Assembly: GCF_013155545.1 (NCBI RefSeq)
Contig: NZ_JABJVV010000016.1
Coordinates: 62,001-126,000 of the forward strand
Source of the DNA: Caenimonas soli
GTDB lineage: Bacteria; Pseudomonadota; Gammaproteobacteria; Burkholderiales; Burkholderiaceae_C
DNA length: 64,000 nt
Reading direction: 5' to 3'
The translations under genes were made by a program, and so were the position numbers. The notes beneath the pieces were generated by a model. It did not search any database. It was not told the origin of the DNA and saw only the letters and a list, made by a program, of their open reading frames with translations. Shown here piece after piece: positions 27,223 through 35,984 of this stretch. Position 1 is the stretch's first letter, and each line of letters begins with the position of its first letter.

Positions 27223-27251
27223 TTGGAATCTGACCCCGATTTGGAATCCTC
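27221..27251. repeat. REP-like AATTGGAATCTGACCCC element
   Basis: The only real spacer in the hpa operon (between hpaD and hpaF) holds TTGGAATC twice (27223-27230 and 27241-27248) around TGACCCCGAT. The string AATTGGAATCTGACCCC resembles repeats that I recall next to REP-associated tyrosine transposases in several proteobacteria, though that is memory and not a search. The last copy lies four bases before the hpaF start and leaves hpaF without an obvious ribosome-binding site. Confidence 0.45.
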
Positions 27252-27656
27252 ATGCCACACGCCGTCATTCAATACACGCTCAACCTAGAACCCCGGGTGG
27301 ACATTCCGGCCCTTTGCCGGGATGTTGCCGACGCGCTGATCGAGCAGCGGGACGAGAACGGCGGGCCGCTGTTTCCGGTCGGCGGCACCCGGGTGCTGGC
27401 GTACCCGGCGCAGGTTTACGCGGTGGCCGACGGCAAGGACGACTATGGCTTTTGCTACATCAACATCCGCATCGCCGCGGGACGCAGCGATGCCAAGAAG
27501 AAGCAGACCGGCGACGCGGTGCTGGCACGGGTCCAGGCCCGCTTCGCCTCGGCGTTCGAGACGAAGCATGTGGGGGTAACGATCCAGATCGACGAGAGCC
27601 CGGGCCAGGTTTACGATGCCAAGCACAGCAACCTGCATTCGCTGTTCAGCAAGTAG
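27252..27656 (+). CDS. hpaF: 5-carboxymethyl-2-hydroxymuconate isomerase
   Basis: A 134-residue tautomerase-fold isomerase. After Met removal the catalytic base is Pro-1 (start [13 protein letters not shown]). It converts the enol 5-carboxymethyl-2-hydroxymuconate to the keto form before decarboxylation by HpaG. The conserved [17 protein letters not shown] strand (here [13 protein letters not shown]) and the [16 protein letters not shown] tail fit the CHMI family (~126 residues). Confidence 0.93.
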   Translation: MPHAVIQYTLNLEPRVDIPALCRDVADALIEQRDENGGPLFPVGGTRVLAYPAQVYAVADGKDDYGFCYINIRIAAGRSDAKKKQTGDAVLARVQARFASAFETKHVGVTIQIDESPGQVYDAKHSNLHSLFSK

Positions 27657-27660
27657 CCCC

Positions 27661-28461
27661 ATGTTCTCGCAAGACCTCATCTCCCAGCTCGCGTCGGAAC
27701 TGCACCAGAGTGAGAAGTCGCGCGTGCAGGTCGAGCATTTCTCCAAGCGCTTCCCCGGCATGACCGTCGAGGACGGCTACGCCGTGTCGCGCGCCTGGGT
27801 GAAGATGAAGATCGCGGAGGGCCGCGTGGCGCGCGGCCACAAGATCGGCCTGACCTCGCGCGCCATGCAGCAGGCCAGCCAGATCGACGAGCCGGACTAC
27901 GGCACGCTGCTGGATGACATGTTCTTCGAGCCGGGGGACATACCGGCCGATCGCTTCATCGCGCCTCGCGTCGAGGTGGAGCTGGCCTTCGTGCTCAAGC
28001 GCAAGCTGGAAGGCGCCAGCATCAGCGTGGATGAGGTGCTGGAAGCCACGGATTACGTGACACCGGCCATCGAAATCATCGACGCGCGCATCGAGCAGTT
28101 CGACCGCCACACCAAGGCCATGCGCCGGGTGCAGGACACGATCAGCGACAACGCGGCCAATGCCGGCATCGTGCTGGGCGGGCGCAAAATGAATCCGCGC
28201 GAGCTGGACCTGCCTTGGTGCGGCGCGATTCTGCGTCAGAACGGCGCGGTCGAAGAGACCGGCCTGGCGGCCGGGGTGCAAGGGCACCCCGCCATCGGCG
28301 TGGCCTGGCTGGCGATGAAACTGGCGCCCTGGGGCGAATGCCTGCAAGCCGGTGAGGTCGTGCTGGCCGGCTCGTTCACCCGACCGGTCGCCGCCAAGAA
28401 GGGCGATGTGTTCGACGCCGATTACGGCCGCCTCGGCCGCTTCGAGTTCCGTTTTGTCTGA
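27661..28461 (+). CDS. hpaH: 2-oxo-hept-4-ene-1,7-dioate hydratase
   Basis: A 266-residue hydratase of the MhpD/XylJ family, in the FAH-related fold. It adds water to 2-oxohept-4-enedioate, giving 4-hydroxy-2-oxoheptanedioate. Start 27661 ([16 protein letters not shown]) is five bases after hpaF. The [14 protein letters not shown] block and the [10 protein letters not shown] metal region are intact. Confidence 0.94.
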   Translation: MFSQDLISQLASELHQSEKSRVQVEHFSKRFPGMTVEDGYAVSRAWVKMKIAEGRVARGHKIGLTSRAMQQASQIDEPDYGTLLDDMFFEPGDIPADRFIAPRVEVELAFVLKRKLEGASISVDEVLEATDYVTPAIEIIDARIEQFDRHTKAMRRVQDTISDNAANAGIVLGGRKMNPRELDLPWCGAILRQNGAVEETGLAAGVQGHPAIGVAWLAMKLAPWGECLQAGEVVLAGSFTRPVAAKKGDVFDADYGRLGRFEFRFV

Positions 28462-28472
28462 AGGAAAGAATC

Positions 28473-29282
28473 ATGCATACCCCCATCAATCCTTTCAAGC
28501 AAGCCCTCGCCGAGAACCGCCCGCAGATCGGGCTGTGGTTGGGCCTGGCCGATCACTACACCACCGAGATCTGCGCCGGCGCCGGCTTCGACTGGCTGTT
28601 GATCGACGGCGAACATTCGCCGAACGACCTGCGCAGCATCCTGCAGCAGGCCCAGGTGATCGCGGCCTACCCGCATTCGCACGCGATCGCCCGCGTTCCC
28701 GTGGGCCACGGCAACATCGGCACGGCACTGATCAAGCAGTACCTGGACCTGGGCATCCAGACCTTGCTGGTGCCGATGGTGGACACGGCGCAGCAGGCGC
28801 AGGACCTGGTGCGTGCCGCCCGCTATCCGCCCGACGGCATTCGCGGCATGGGCGGCGCGCGGGCCTCGCGCTGGGGCCGCCTGCCCAACTACGCTAAAGA
28901 GGCAAACGAGCAGGTCTGCCTGCTGGTGCAGGCGGAGACGCGCGAAGCCCTCAAGAACCTGGACGCCATCGCTGCCACCGAAGGCGTCGACGGCGTGTTC
29001 ATCGGGCCGGCCGACCTGTCCGCCGCCCTCGGCCACGTCGGCAACCCCATGCATCCCGAAGTGCAGGCGGCCATCGAGGATGCCATCCACCGCATCAAGC
29101 AGTCCGGCAAGGCGGCGGGCATCCTCACGCCTGATGAAACGCTGGCCCGCAAGTACCTCGATCTCGGCGCTGTCTTCGTCGCCGTCGGCCTGGATACCAA
29201 CCTGCTGATGAAGGCGACCTCGCTGCTCGCCTCGCGCTTCAAGACGCTGGCGGCGGAGGTCCCCGCCAGCAAGACCTATTGA
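28473..29282 (+). CDS. hpaI: 4-hydroxy-2-oxoheptanedioate aldolase
   Basis: A 269-residue class II pyruvate aldolase of the HpcH/HpaI family that cleaves the C7 acid to pyruvate and succinate semialdehyde, the end of the pathway. Motifs include [12 protein letters not shown], the RGMGGARAS loop, metal ligands in VQAETREAL and [16 protein letters not shown] Shine-Dalgarno AAGGAAAG precedes the start. It is the last canonical hpa gene; unrelated-looking genes follow at 14-bp spacing. Confidence 0.95.
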   Translation: MHTPINPFKQALAENRPQIGLWLGLADHYTTEICAGAGFDWLLIDGEHSPNDLRSILQQAQVIAAYPHSHAIARVPVGHGNIGTALIKQYLDLGIQTLLVPMVDTAQQAQDLVRAARYPPDGIRGMGGARASRWGRLPNYAKEANEQVCLLVQAETREALKNLDAIAATEGVDGVFIGPADLSAALGHVGNPMHPEVQAAIEDAIHRIKQSGKAAGILTPDETLARKYLDLGAVFVAVGLDTNLLMKATSLLASRFKTLAAEVPASKTY

Positions 29283-29296
29283 ATGGAACAACTGCC

Positions 29297-30076
29297 GTGA
29301 ACGCCCTCCTCAAGCCCAGCGCCGCAACCAGCATGCATCCCGACGAATGGAAGGCGCGCGTGCAGCTCGCCGCCTGCTATCGCGTCTTCGACATGCTCGG
29401 CTGGACCGAGATGATCTACAACCACATCACGATCCGCCTGCCCGAGAGCGTCAGCGGCGGCGATAAACAATTCCTGATCAACCCCTTCGGCCTGCACTAC
29501 AGCGAAGTCACGGCCAGCAACCTGCTCAAGATCGACCTCAAGGGCAACAAGCTGGACGACAACCCCTGGCCGGTCAACCCGGCCGGCTTCACGGTGCACT
29601 CCGCCATCCACGACAGCATCGCCGACGCGCATTGCGTGATGCATACGCACACCACGGCGGGGCTGGCGGTGGCCTGCACGCAGGGCGGCCTGGCGCAGAA
29701 CAATTTCTATTCAGCCCAGCTGCATGGCCTGGTGGCCTATCACGACTTCGAAGGCATCACCATCCATGCCGACGAGGCGCCGCGCCTGCTGAAGAACATC
29801 GGCGACAAGCCGGCCGTCATCCTGCGCAACCATGGCCTCTTGTCCTGGGGCCCGACGTTGCCGATGGCCTTCGTGCGGCTGTGGACCCTGCAGCGGGCCT
29901 GCGAGGTGCAGGCGGGGCAGGCGGCACTGGGCCCGGCGATTCCGGTGCCGGAGGCCGTGGCCGCGCAGACCGTGGCCGACTCGTTCCAGTGGGACCAGCG
30001 TTTCGGCGCCGGCCAGGACGTGTTCGATGCACTGGTGCGGCGCGTCGACCGCATCGACGCCAGCTACAAGAACTGA
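29297..30076 (+). CDS. Class II aldolase/adducin-family protein
   Basis: A ~259-residue AraD-like protein with zinc-ligand motif HTHTTAGLAVAC and the third His in RNHGLLSWG. The start is uncertain: GTG 29297 is used, ATG 29333 (MHPDEWKARVQLAAC) is also plausible, and a TTG at 29279 overlaps hpaI. It probably cleaves or forms a hydroxy-oxo or sugar-phosphate compound. Class II aldolase homologues next to hpaI are not part of the textbook pathway, so its role here is unknown. Confidence 0.85.
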   Translation: MNALLKPSAATSMHPDEWKARVQLAACYRVFDMLGWTEMIYNHITIRLPESVSGGDKQFLINPFGLHYSEVTASNLLKIDLKGNKLDDNPWPVNPAGFTVHSAIHDSIADAHCVMHTHTTAGLAVACTQGGLAQNNFYSAQLHGLVAYHDFEGITIHADEAPRLLKNIGDKPAVILRNHGLLSWGPTLPMAFVRLWTLQRACEVQAGQAALGPAIPVPEAVAAQTVADSFQWDQRFGAGQDVFDALVRRVDRIDASYKN

Positions 30077-30079
30077 GCG

Positions 30080-31057
30080 ATGAAAGTCTGCATCTACGGC
30101 GCCGGCGCCATCGGCGGATGGATGGGCGTGAAGCTGGCCCAGGCGGGCTGCGATCTCAGCGTGGTCGCTCGCGGCGCAACGCTGCAAGCCCTGCAACGCG
30201 ACGGCCTGCGCCTGCAGCAGCAAGGCGGAGAGGCGGCTTCGGTCAAGGTGCGCGCCAGCGCCAGTCCGGCCGACTTCGGCGTGCAGGATCTCGTGATCGT
30301 GGCCGTGAAGGCGCCGGCCATGGCCGAGGTCGCCAAGGCCATCGCGCCGCTGCTGGGCCCGAACACCGTCGTGCTCACCGCCATGAACGGCGTGCCCTGG
30401 TGGTTCTTCGAAGGGTTCGGCGGGCGCTACGCCGGCACCCGCCTGAAGTCCGTCGACGCGGACGGCAGCATTGCGCAGGCGGTTCCCGCCAAGCACATCA
30501 TTGGCTGCGTGGTCCATGCCAGCTGCTCACTCGATGGCCCGGGCCAGGTGCGCCAGCACTTCGGCAACAAGCTGATCATCGGCGAACCCTCCGGCGAAAA
30601 GACGGCGCGGGTGCGCGAGCTGGCGGCGCTGCTGGAGAAAGCCGGCTTCGAGGTCGTGCTCTCCGACCAGATCCAGAAGGACGCCTGGTACAAGCTCTGG
30701 GGCAACATGACGATGAACCCCATCAGCGCGATCACCGGCGCCACCACCGACCGGGTGCTGGACGACGAGCTGGTGCGCGGCTTCATCCACAGTGTGATGC
30801 TGGAGGCCAAGGAGATCGGTGGCCGCATCGGCATCCCGATCGACCAGGTCCCGGAGGACCGGCATGTGGTCACGCGCAAGCTGGGCGCCTTCAAGACTTC
30901 CATGCTGCAGGACGTGGAAGCCGGCAAGACGGTGGAGCTCGACGCCCTGGTCACAGTGGTGAAGGAACTGGGCGAGCTGACGGCAGTCCCCACGCCCTTC
31001 ACCGATGCACTGCTGGGCCTGGCGCGGCTGCATGCGAAGGTGCGCGGCTTGTATTAA
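30080..31057 (+). CDS. Ketopantoate reductase-family protein (ApbA/PanE)
   Basis: A 325-residue NADP-dependent 2-dehydropantoate 2-reductase homologue. The N-terminal Rossmann motif is GAGAIGGWMGVKLAQAG, the catalytic Lys region is KDAWYKLWGNMTMNPISA and the C-terminal helical domain is complete. It starts three bases after the class II aldolase, so they are probably co-translated. PanE-like genes in catabolic operons usually reduce other 2-oxo acids; a pantothenate role is not shown by context. Confidence 0.87.
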   Translation: MKVCIYGAGAIGGWMGVKLAQAGCDLSVVARGATLQALQRDGLRLQQQGGEAASVKVRASASPADFGVQDLVIVAVKAPAMAEVAKAIAPLLGPNTVVLTAMNGVPWWFFEGFGGRYAGTRLKSVDADGSIAQAVPAKHIIGCVVHASCSLDGPGQVRQHFGNKLIIGEPSGEKTARVRELAALLEKAGFEVVLSDQIQKDAWYKLWGNMTMNPISAITGATTDRVLDDELVRGFIHSVMLEAKEIGGRIGIPIDQVPEDRHVVTRKLGAFKTSMLQDVEAGKTVELDALVTVVKELGELTAVPTPFTDALLGLARLHAKVRGLY

Positions 31058-31069
31058 GCTGCGCGGGAC

Positions 31070-32209
31070 ATGACCACCCGCATCTCCGACTTGCACATCG
31101 CGCGCGAAGACGCGCTGCCCAGCCCCGAATCGCTGCACCAGGCCCTGCCCTGCGCCGAGCCGCAGGCGGCCTTCATCGCCCGCTCCCGCGAAGCCGTGCG
31201 CCGCATCCTGCGCGGCGAGGACGACCGGCTGCTCGTCATCGTCGGGCCCTGCTCCATCCACGACCCGCAGGCCGCCGTGGAGTACGCCACGCGGCTGCGC
31301 GACGCGGCGATGCAACGCCAGGACACTCTGCTGCCGGTGATGCGCGTGTACTTCGAAAAGCCACGCACCCGCATGGGATGGAAGGGCCTGATCTACGACC
31401 CGGACCTGGATGGCGAGGGCGACATCGCCAAGGGTCTGCGCGCCGCGCGGGGGCTGCTGCTGGAATGCGCCGCTCTCGGCGTGCCCGCCGCCAGCGAGAT
31501 CCTGGACCTGGTGACGCCGCAATACTACGCCGAGCTCTTGAGCTGGGGCGCCATCGGCGCGCGCACCGTGGAAAGTCCGCTGCACCGGCAGATGGCATCG
31601 GCCCTGTCCGCGCCGGTGGGATTCAAGAACGCCACGCATGGCGGCATCGACGTGGCCATCGACGCCATCCATGTAGCGCAACAGGCGCACCGCTTCCCCA
31701 GCATCTCGATGGAGGGGCGCGCCATCGTGGTCAGCACCACTGGCAACCCCGACGGGCACCTGGTGCTGCGCGGCGCCTCCAGTGCCCCCACGGGCTTCGC
31801 CCTGCCCCCCGAGGGGGCTCAGTCACCTTGGGGCGGCCCTGCGGTGACTGGCGGCCCCAACCACGATGCGGCCAGCGTGGCCAAGGCCGCGCAGGCGCTG
31901 GTCAGCGCCGGACTGGCGCCGCGCCTGCTGATCGACTGCAGCCACGGCAACAGCGCCAAGGACTACCGGCGCCAGCCGCTGGTGGCGGCCGAAGTGGCGG
32001 CGCAGGTGGCGGGCGGCAGCCAGGCCATCGCGGGCGTGCTGCTCGAAAGCCATCTCTTCGAAGGCAAACAGGAGATCGTGAACGGCCGCCAGGGCCTGAC
32101 TTACGGGCAGAGCGTCACTGACGGCTGCATCGGCTGGGATCAGACGGTGGGCGTGCTGGACGCACTGGCCGCCGCGGTGATGCAGCGGCGCCGCGCGCTC
32201 GGCACGTGA
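31070..32209 (+). CDS. aroG: 3-deoxy-7-phosphoheptulonate synthase, type I, with in-frame insertion
   Basis: A 379-residue DAHP synthase (AroF/G/H class) that condenses PEP and erythrose 4-phosphate at the head of the shikimate pathway. Motifs include VGPCSIHDP, RVYFEKPRTRMGWKG, GFKNATHGG and DCSHGNSAKDY. It is ~25 residues longer than the ~350-residue norm. The excess lies between LRG and GPNHD (about residues 235-259), where homologues read a short RGGxxPNY loop. The inserted DNA is palindromic (see 31804-31850). Whether the loop still permits activity is unknown; no in-frame stop results. Confidence 0.92.
   Translation: MTTRISDLHIAREDALPSPESLHQALPCAEPQAAFIARSREAVRRILRGEDDRLLVIVGPCSIHDPQAAVEYATRLRDAAMQRQDTLLPVMRVYFEKPRTRMGWKGLIYDPDLDGEGDIAKGLRAARGLLLECAALGVPAASEILDLVTPQYYAELLSWGAIGARTVESPLHRQMASALSAPVGFKNATHGGIDVAIDAIHVAQQAHRFPSISMEGRAIVVSTTGNPDGHLVLRGASSAPTGFALPPEGAQSPWGGPAVTGGPNHDAASVAKAAQALVSAGLAPRLLIDCSHGNSAKDYRRQPLVAAEVAAQVAGGSQAIAGVLLESHLFEGKQEIVNGRQGLTYGQSVTDGCIGWDQTVGVLDALAAAVMQRRRALGT
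31804..31850. repeat. Double-hairpin palindromic insertion inside aroG
   Basis: Two perfect hairpins lie side by side: GCCCCC-CGA-GGGGGC (31804-31818), and CAGTCACC (31820-31827) paired with GGTGACTG (31843-31850) around a G/C-rich loop. The ~75-bp segment 31773-31850 is absent from the family consensus and keeps the frame. It has the look of an intergenic REP/BIME-type element that landed in a surface loop. Confidence 0.7.
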
Positions 32210-33111
32210 CCGAACCCGGCAAAGCCATCACCGGCACGGCGTTTGCCACCCTGCTGTTGATCGCGCTGATGATGGGCGCCAATCACGTGGCGGCCCGCGT
32301 TGCGTTCAATCACGGCGTCGACGTCGCCACCGCCGTGGTGTTCCGCAGCACCGCTACGGCGCTGGTCATCGTGGCCCTGCTCGCCATGCAGGGCGTGCGG
32401 GTGAGCTTCACCGCCCGCCAGAAGCGCATGCTGCCCGCGATCGGGCTCTTGATCGGCGTCCAGAGCCTGTTCCTGTATTCGGCCGTGGCGCGGCTGCCGG
32501 TGGCCCTGGCGCTGCTCGCGTTCAACACTTATCCGATCTGGACTGCCCTGTGGGCACGGGTGATTTACGGGCAACGTCCCGAGCGGGCGCTGCTGGTCGC
32601 CATGCCGGTGATCCTGCTGGGCCTGGCCTTGGCGCTCGACGTTTTCGGCGCCGCTTCGGGCCTGGGCGCCGCCGGCCAATGGTCGCGCATAGGCGCAGGC
32701 GTCGCCTTCGCGCTCGGCGCCGCCGGCACCTTCGGACTGGCGCTGGTGATCACCCAGCATGAAGCCGCCGATGTGGATGGCCGGGTGCGCACCGCCACCA
32801 CCATGGGCATCGCGGGCCTGGTGGCGCTGGCGACCGTCGGCGTGCAGGGCGGGTTTCATCTGCCCGATGCCGGGGCCGGCTGGGGCGGGCTGGCCGCTCT
32901 CACCTTCCTGTACGGCACGGCCTTCACCATCATGTTCACCGTGTTGCCCAAGCTCGGTGTGGTGGGCAATTCGGCCATCATGAACGTGGAGCCCGTGTTC
33001 GCCCTGGTGCTGGCCTGGCTGATCCTGGGGCAGGCGATTGCGCCGGCACAAGTTGCAGGCGCGCTGGTGGTTGTGGGGGCGGTGGTGGGGTTGGGATTGA
33101 GGAAGCGGTAG
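32206..33111 (+). CDS. EamA/DMT-family transporter
   Basis: A 301-residue protein with ten predicted membrane helices in two EamA halves. The start is GTG 32206, overlapping the aroG stop (GTGA). Motifs are MMGANHVAARVAFNHGVD near TM1 and the SAIMNVEPVFALVLAWLILGQ block in the second half. It is probably an amino-acid or metabolite exporter. As last gene of the hpa/aroG run it ends two bases before the 33115 palindrome. Confidence 0.88.
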   Translation: MTEPGKAITGTAFATLLLIALMMGANHVAARVAFNHGVDVATAVVFRSTATALVIVALLAMQGVRVSFTARQKRMLPAIGLLIGVQSLFLYSAVARLPVALALLAFNTYPIWTALWARVIYGQRPERALLVAMPVILLGLALALDVFGAASGLGAAGQWSRIGAGVAFALGAAGTFGLALVITQHEAADVDGRVRTATTMGIAGLVALATVGVQGGFHLPDAGAGWGGLAALTFLYGTAFTIMFTVLPKLGVVGNSAIMNVEPVFALVLAWLILGQAIAPAQVAGALVVVGAVVGLGLRKR

Positions 33112-33114
33112 GGG

Positions 33115-33143
33115 ACGACTGCTTCTGGCCCCGAAGCAGTCGT
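33115..33143. repeat. Perfect palindrome, left boundary of catabolic island
   Basis: ACGACTGCTTC (33115-33125), spacer TGGCCCC, GAAGCAGTCGT (33133-33143): an 11-bp perfect inverted repeat. Degraded relatives occur at 45227-45252 and, as half-sites, near 45331, 48598, 49722 and others. It lacks a T-run, but could still work as a bidirectional terminator between the converging EamA and aldehyde dehydrogenase genes. Confidence 0.85.
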
Positions 33144-33200
33144 TCACTAACCGCAGACTCGCCTACACGAGATTGTTTCCAGCCCTTCGGGTTACCTGGT

Positions 33201-34694
33201 TTACTTCAACACGTCACCCAAGCACAAGTACTTGATTTCGACGTACTCGTCCATACCGTGCCGCGAACCCTCGCGGCCCAGACCTGATTGCTTCACGCCG
33301 CCGAACGGCACGTGCTCGGTAGAAATCAGCCCTGTGTTGATGCCGACCATACCGTACTCCAGCGCCTCGCTCACCCGAAAGATTCGGCCCACGTCTCGGC
33401 TGTAGAAGTAGCTGGCCAGGCCGAACTCGGTATTGTTCGCGGCGTCGACAGCTTCTTGCTCGGTCGTGAACTTGAACACGGGCGCTAACGGGCCGAAGGT
33501 CTCCTGCCTCGCACACAGCATGTCGCCGGTGGCACCCGCCAACACCGTCGGCTCGAAGAACCGACCCTGCAGCTTGTTGCCGCCGGCGACCACCGTCGCA
33601 CCTCTCTTCACCGCATCATCCAGGTGGTGCCGCACCTTCTGTACCGCGGCATCATCGATCAGAGGACCCAGCGCCACGTCGTCCTCGAAGCCGTGGCCCA
33701 CCTTCAGGGTTCGGACCCTGGCGGCGAGTTTCCGGACAAACTGGTCGTACACGCCATCCTGGACGTAGATACGGTTGACACAAACGCAGGTCTGGCCAGC
33801 ATTGCGGAATTTGCTCGCGATTGCGCCCTCGACTGCCGAGTCCATGTCGGCGTCGTCAAACACAAGGAAAGGCGCGTTGCCCCCCAGCTCCAACGAGAGC
33901 TTCTTGATGGTCGGCGCGCTCTGAGCCATCAGGATGCGACCTACCTCGGTAGACCCGGTAAAGCTGATGTGGCGGACAGTTTCGCTAGCGCAAAACACCT
34001 TGCCTATGGCGACACTGTTGGAAGCATCGGCGGTGAGCACGTTGATGACACCCGCCGGCACGCCGGCGCGGATTGCGAGTTCGGTCGCGGCCAATGCCGT
34101 AAGAGGCGTGAGTTCGGCCGGCTTGAGCACTACCGTGCAGCCCGCGGCCAGCGCAGGCGCCACCTTTCGAGTCATCATCGCCAGCGGAAAGTTCCATGGC
34201 GTGATGGCGGCACAGACGCCGATCGCTTGGCGGATAACCATCAAGCGACGGTTGTTGTCGAACGCAGGAAGAGTCTCGCCGTTGACCCGCTTCGCTTCCT
34301 CGGCAAACCACTCGACGAAGCTCGCGCCGTAGGCGACTTCGCCCTTCGCCTCGCGGAACGGCTTGCCCTGCTCGGCCGTCATGATGCGGCCAAGGTCGTC
34401 CTGGTTCGCCATCAGCAGCTCGTACCACCTGCGAAGGATATTGCTGCGCTCCTTGGCAGTTCTCGTCCTCCAAGCCGGCCAGGCTGCGCTTGCGGCAGCG
34501 ATCGCGCGCTCGGCCTCGACTGGACCCAGATTGGCCACATCGGTCAGCTTGGCCCCGCTACTGGGGTCATGCACGTCGAAACGCGCGACCCCCTCGACCC
34601 AACGCCCATCGATCAGTGCATCGCACTTCAGCAGTGTGGCGTCATGCAGCCCGGCTAGCGGCGAAAGCGATACGTTCCATGCTTCGCGCGCCAT
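33201..34694 (-). CDS. NAD(P)-dependent aldehyde dehydrogenase (GabD/succinate-semialdehyde type)
   Basis: A 497-residue ALDH starting at ATG 34694, overlapping the Rieske oxygenase stop by ATGA. Catalytic Glu is in SLELGGNAPFLV and Cys in NAGQTCVCVNRIYV (two Cys, as in GabD). Other motifs are ITPWNFPLAMMTRK, FTGSTEVGR and PFGGVKQSGLGREG. It probably oxidises an aldehyde released by, or downstream of, oxygenase attack, such as a semialdehyde. Last gene of the SDR / oxygenase / ALDH operon. Confidence 0.92.
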   Translation of the reverse strand: MAREAWNVSLSPLAGLHDATLLKCDALIDGRWVEGVARFDVHDPSSGAKLTDVANLGPVEAERAIAAASAAWPAWRTRTAKERSNILRRWYELLMANQDDLGRIMTAEQGKPFREAKGEVAYGASFVEWFAEEAKRVNGETLPAFDNNRRLMVIRQAIGVCAAITPWNFPLAMMTRKVAPALAAGCTVVLKPAELTPLTALAATELAIRAGVPAGVINVLTADASNSVAIGKVFCASETVRHISFTGSTEVGRILMAQSAPTIKKLSLELGGNAPFLVFDDADMDSAVEGAIASKFRNAGQTCVCVNRIYVQDGVYDQFVRKLAARVRTLKVGHGFEDDVALGPLIDDAAVQKVRHHLDDAVKRGATVVAGGNKLQGRFFEPTVLAGATGDMLCARQETFGPLAPVFKFTTEQEAVDAANNTEFGLASYFYSRDVGRIFRVSEALEYGMVGINTGLISTEHVPFGGVKQSGLGREGSRHGMDEYVEIKYLCLGDVLK

Positions 34695-35971
34695 CACGCC
34701 GGATAGGACTCGTTATGCGGCTGCGCCAAGCGCTTCCACGAATCAGCCGGTTCGAGATCGCAGTCCCAGGCCCGCACCTTTTTCATGTCGGCCACGTTGA
34801 CACCGAGCGGGTCTCCCCCGGACTCACACGCGTCCACGGCATCCAGAAGTCGGCGCCGAAGCCGCACGATCGCCGCATCCGCGGCCACCAGATGTTCGGT
34901 ACTGCGGTCATAAACGGGCCCCATCGACACCGTGATCGTGGCATCTTCCTGCGTCAGCCCGTCCAGTCCGCTCCAGCTGCGCCTCTCGCGCATCGCCGCC
35001 CGGTCCTGGCCGTAGTGGTTCTCAGGATCGATCAGGAAGTTGCGGTTGCGATAGTTGTGTTCGGCGAATCCCGACCGCTTGAGCCGAGCCTTCTCCTCCA
35101 GAGGCTCCCCCTCGCTGGCGTCTACGAGATAGGTCGACGTGGTGTGGTCATCGATCGGCACTTCGAAGATCGTCGATGAGAAACCGGGCAGCGGAATGAT
35201 CCGTCCGTACGGAAGGAAGATCGGCACCAATCGCGCGTTGACTGCGTCCGAGCCCGGGAGCCGCCGCAGCCCCGCGTAGTGGTAACCGAATCCCGTGTTC
35301 TCGATCTCCAGCTTCGGCGACATGTCGTCCCACGACTGCTTCACAAAGTCGTTGATGTCGCCCTCATTGGCCGTGCGATTGCTGCCGGACAACCAGCCTG
35401 GTCGTGTCACGTTGCTGTGCAGGATGCTGACATGCGACGTGTCCGTACCGCCCTCCCAGTTCTGCAAAAAGTTGGAAGGGATATTGACCCGGATCACCGT
35501 TCGATGCGTGGCCGGGACCTCGTCGAAATGAAACTCGCGAAACGGCGGTTGCTTCTCGCGCGGCCCGATGTACGTCCAGATCAGGCCTGACTGCTCGCGG
35601 ACCGGATAAGCATTGGCCTTCAGCCGCTCCTTCACGCGCGCATCCGCGTGGTTGGGCGTGTCGAGCAGCGCGCCCGTCACCGAAAACTTCCAGCCATGGT
35701 AGATGCAGCGAATGCCACCCTCTTCGACGCGGCCGAGAGCCATCGAGGCGCCACGGTGCAGGCATGCTTCGTCTATCACGCCCACGAGGCCCTCGGTGTT
35801 GCGGAATAGTACGAAGCGTTCACCCAGCAGTTTTCTCACGATCGGGTCACCATCGCAGTCCGGCAGTTCCGCCGAAATCGCGATGGGGTGCCAGTAGCGC
35901 CGCATCATTTCGCCCATGGGCGTGCCCTTGCCGACGCGAGTCAGCTTGTCATTCTCTTCTTTGGTAAGCAT
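34694..35971 (-). CDS. Rieske non-heme iron oxygenase, catalytic subunit (copy 1)
   Basis: A 425-residue oxygenase of the phthalate 4,5-dioxygenase/LigXa type. The Rieske 2Fe-2S ligands are C70, H72, C89, H92 (CLHRG ... CIYHGW) and the mononuclear iron site is D177, H180, H185 (DTSHVSILH). Start 35971 is 13 bp after the SDR stop. No beta subunit or reductase is in its own operon; electrons presumably come from the reductase at 42104-43069. The other oxygenase (43087-44379) has every metal ligand at the same residue number. Confidence 0.92.
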   Translation of the reverse strand: MLTKEENDKLTRVGKGTPMGEMMRRYWHPIAISAELPDCDGDPIVRKLLGERFVLFRNTEGLVGVIDEACLHRGASMALGRVEEGGIRCIYHGWKFSVTGALLDTPNHADARVKERLKANAYPVREQSGLIWTYIGPREKQPPFREFHFDEVPATHRTVIRVNIPSNFLQNWEGGTDTSHVSILHSNVTRPGWLSGSNRTANEGDINDFVKQSWDDMSPKLEIENTGFGYHYAGLRRLPGSDAVNARLVPIFLPYGRIIPLPGFSSTIFEVPIDDHTTSTYLVDASEGEPLEEKARLKRSGFAEHNYRNRNFLIDPENHYGQDRAAMRERRSWSGLDGLTQEDATITVSMGPVYDRSTEHLVAADAAIVRLRRRLLDAVDACESGGDPLGVNVADMKKVRAWDCDLEPADSWKRLAQPHNESYPA

Positions 35972-35984
35972 TGAAAATATCCCT

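Noticed and set aside
29632..32121. An 829-codon open frame over aldolase, panE-like and aroG
   Set aside because: It is a +1 shadow of three well-supported genes with an Arg/Gly-rich product.
33115..33143. The 11-bp palindrome as a rho-independent terminator
   Set aside because: There is no T-run on either side, and related copies occur elsewhere, so repeat is the better call.
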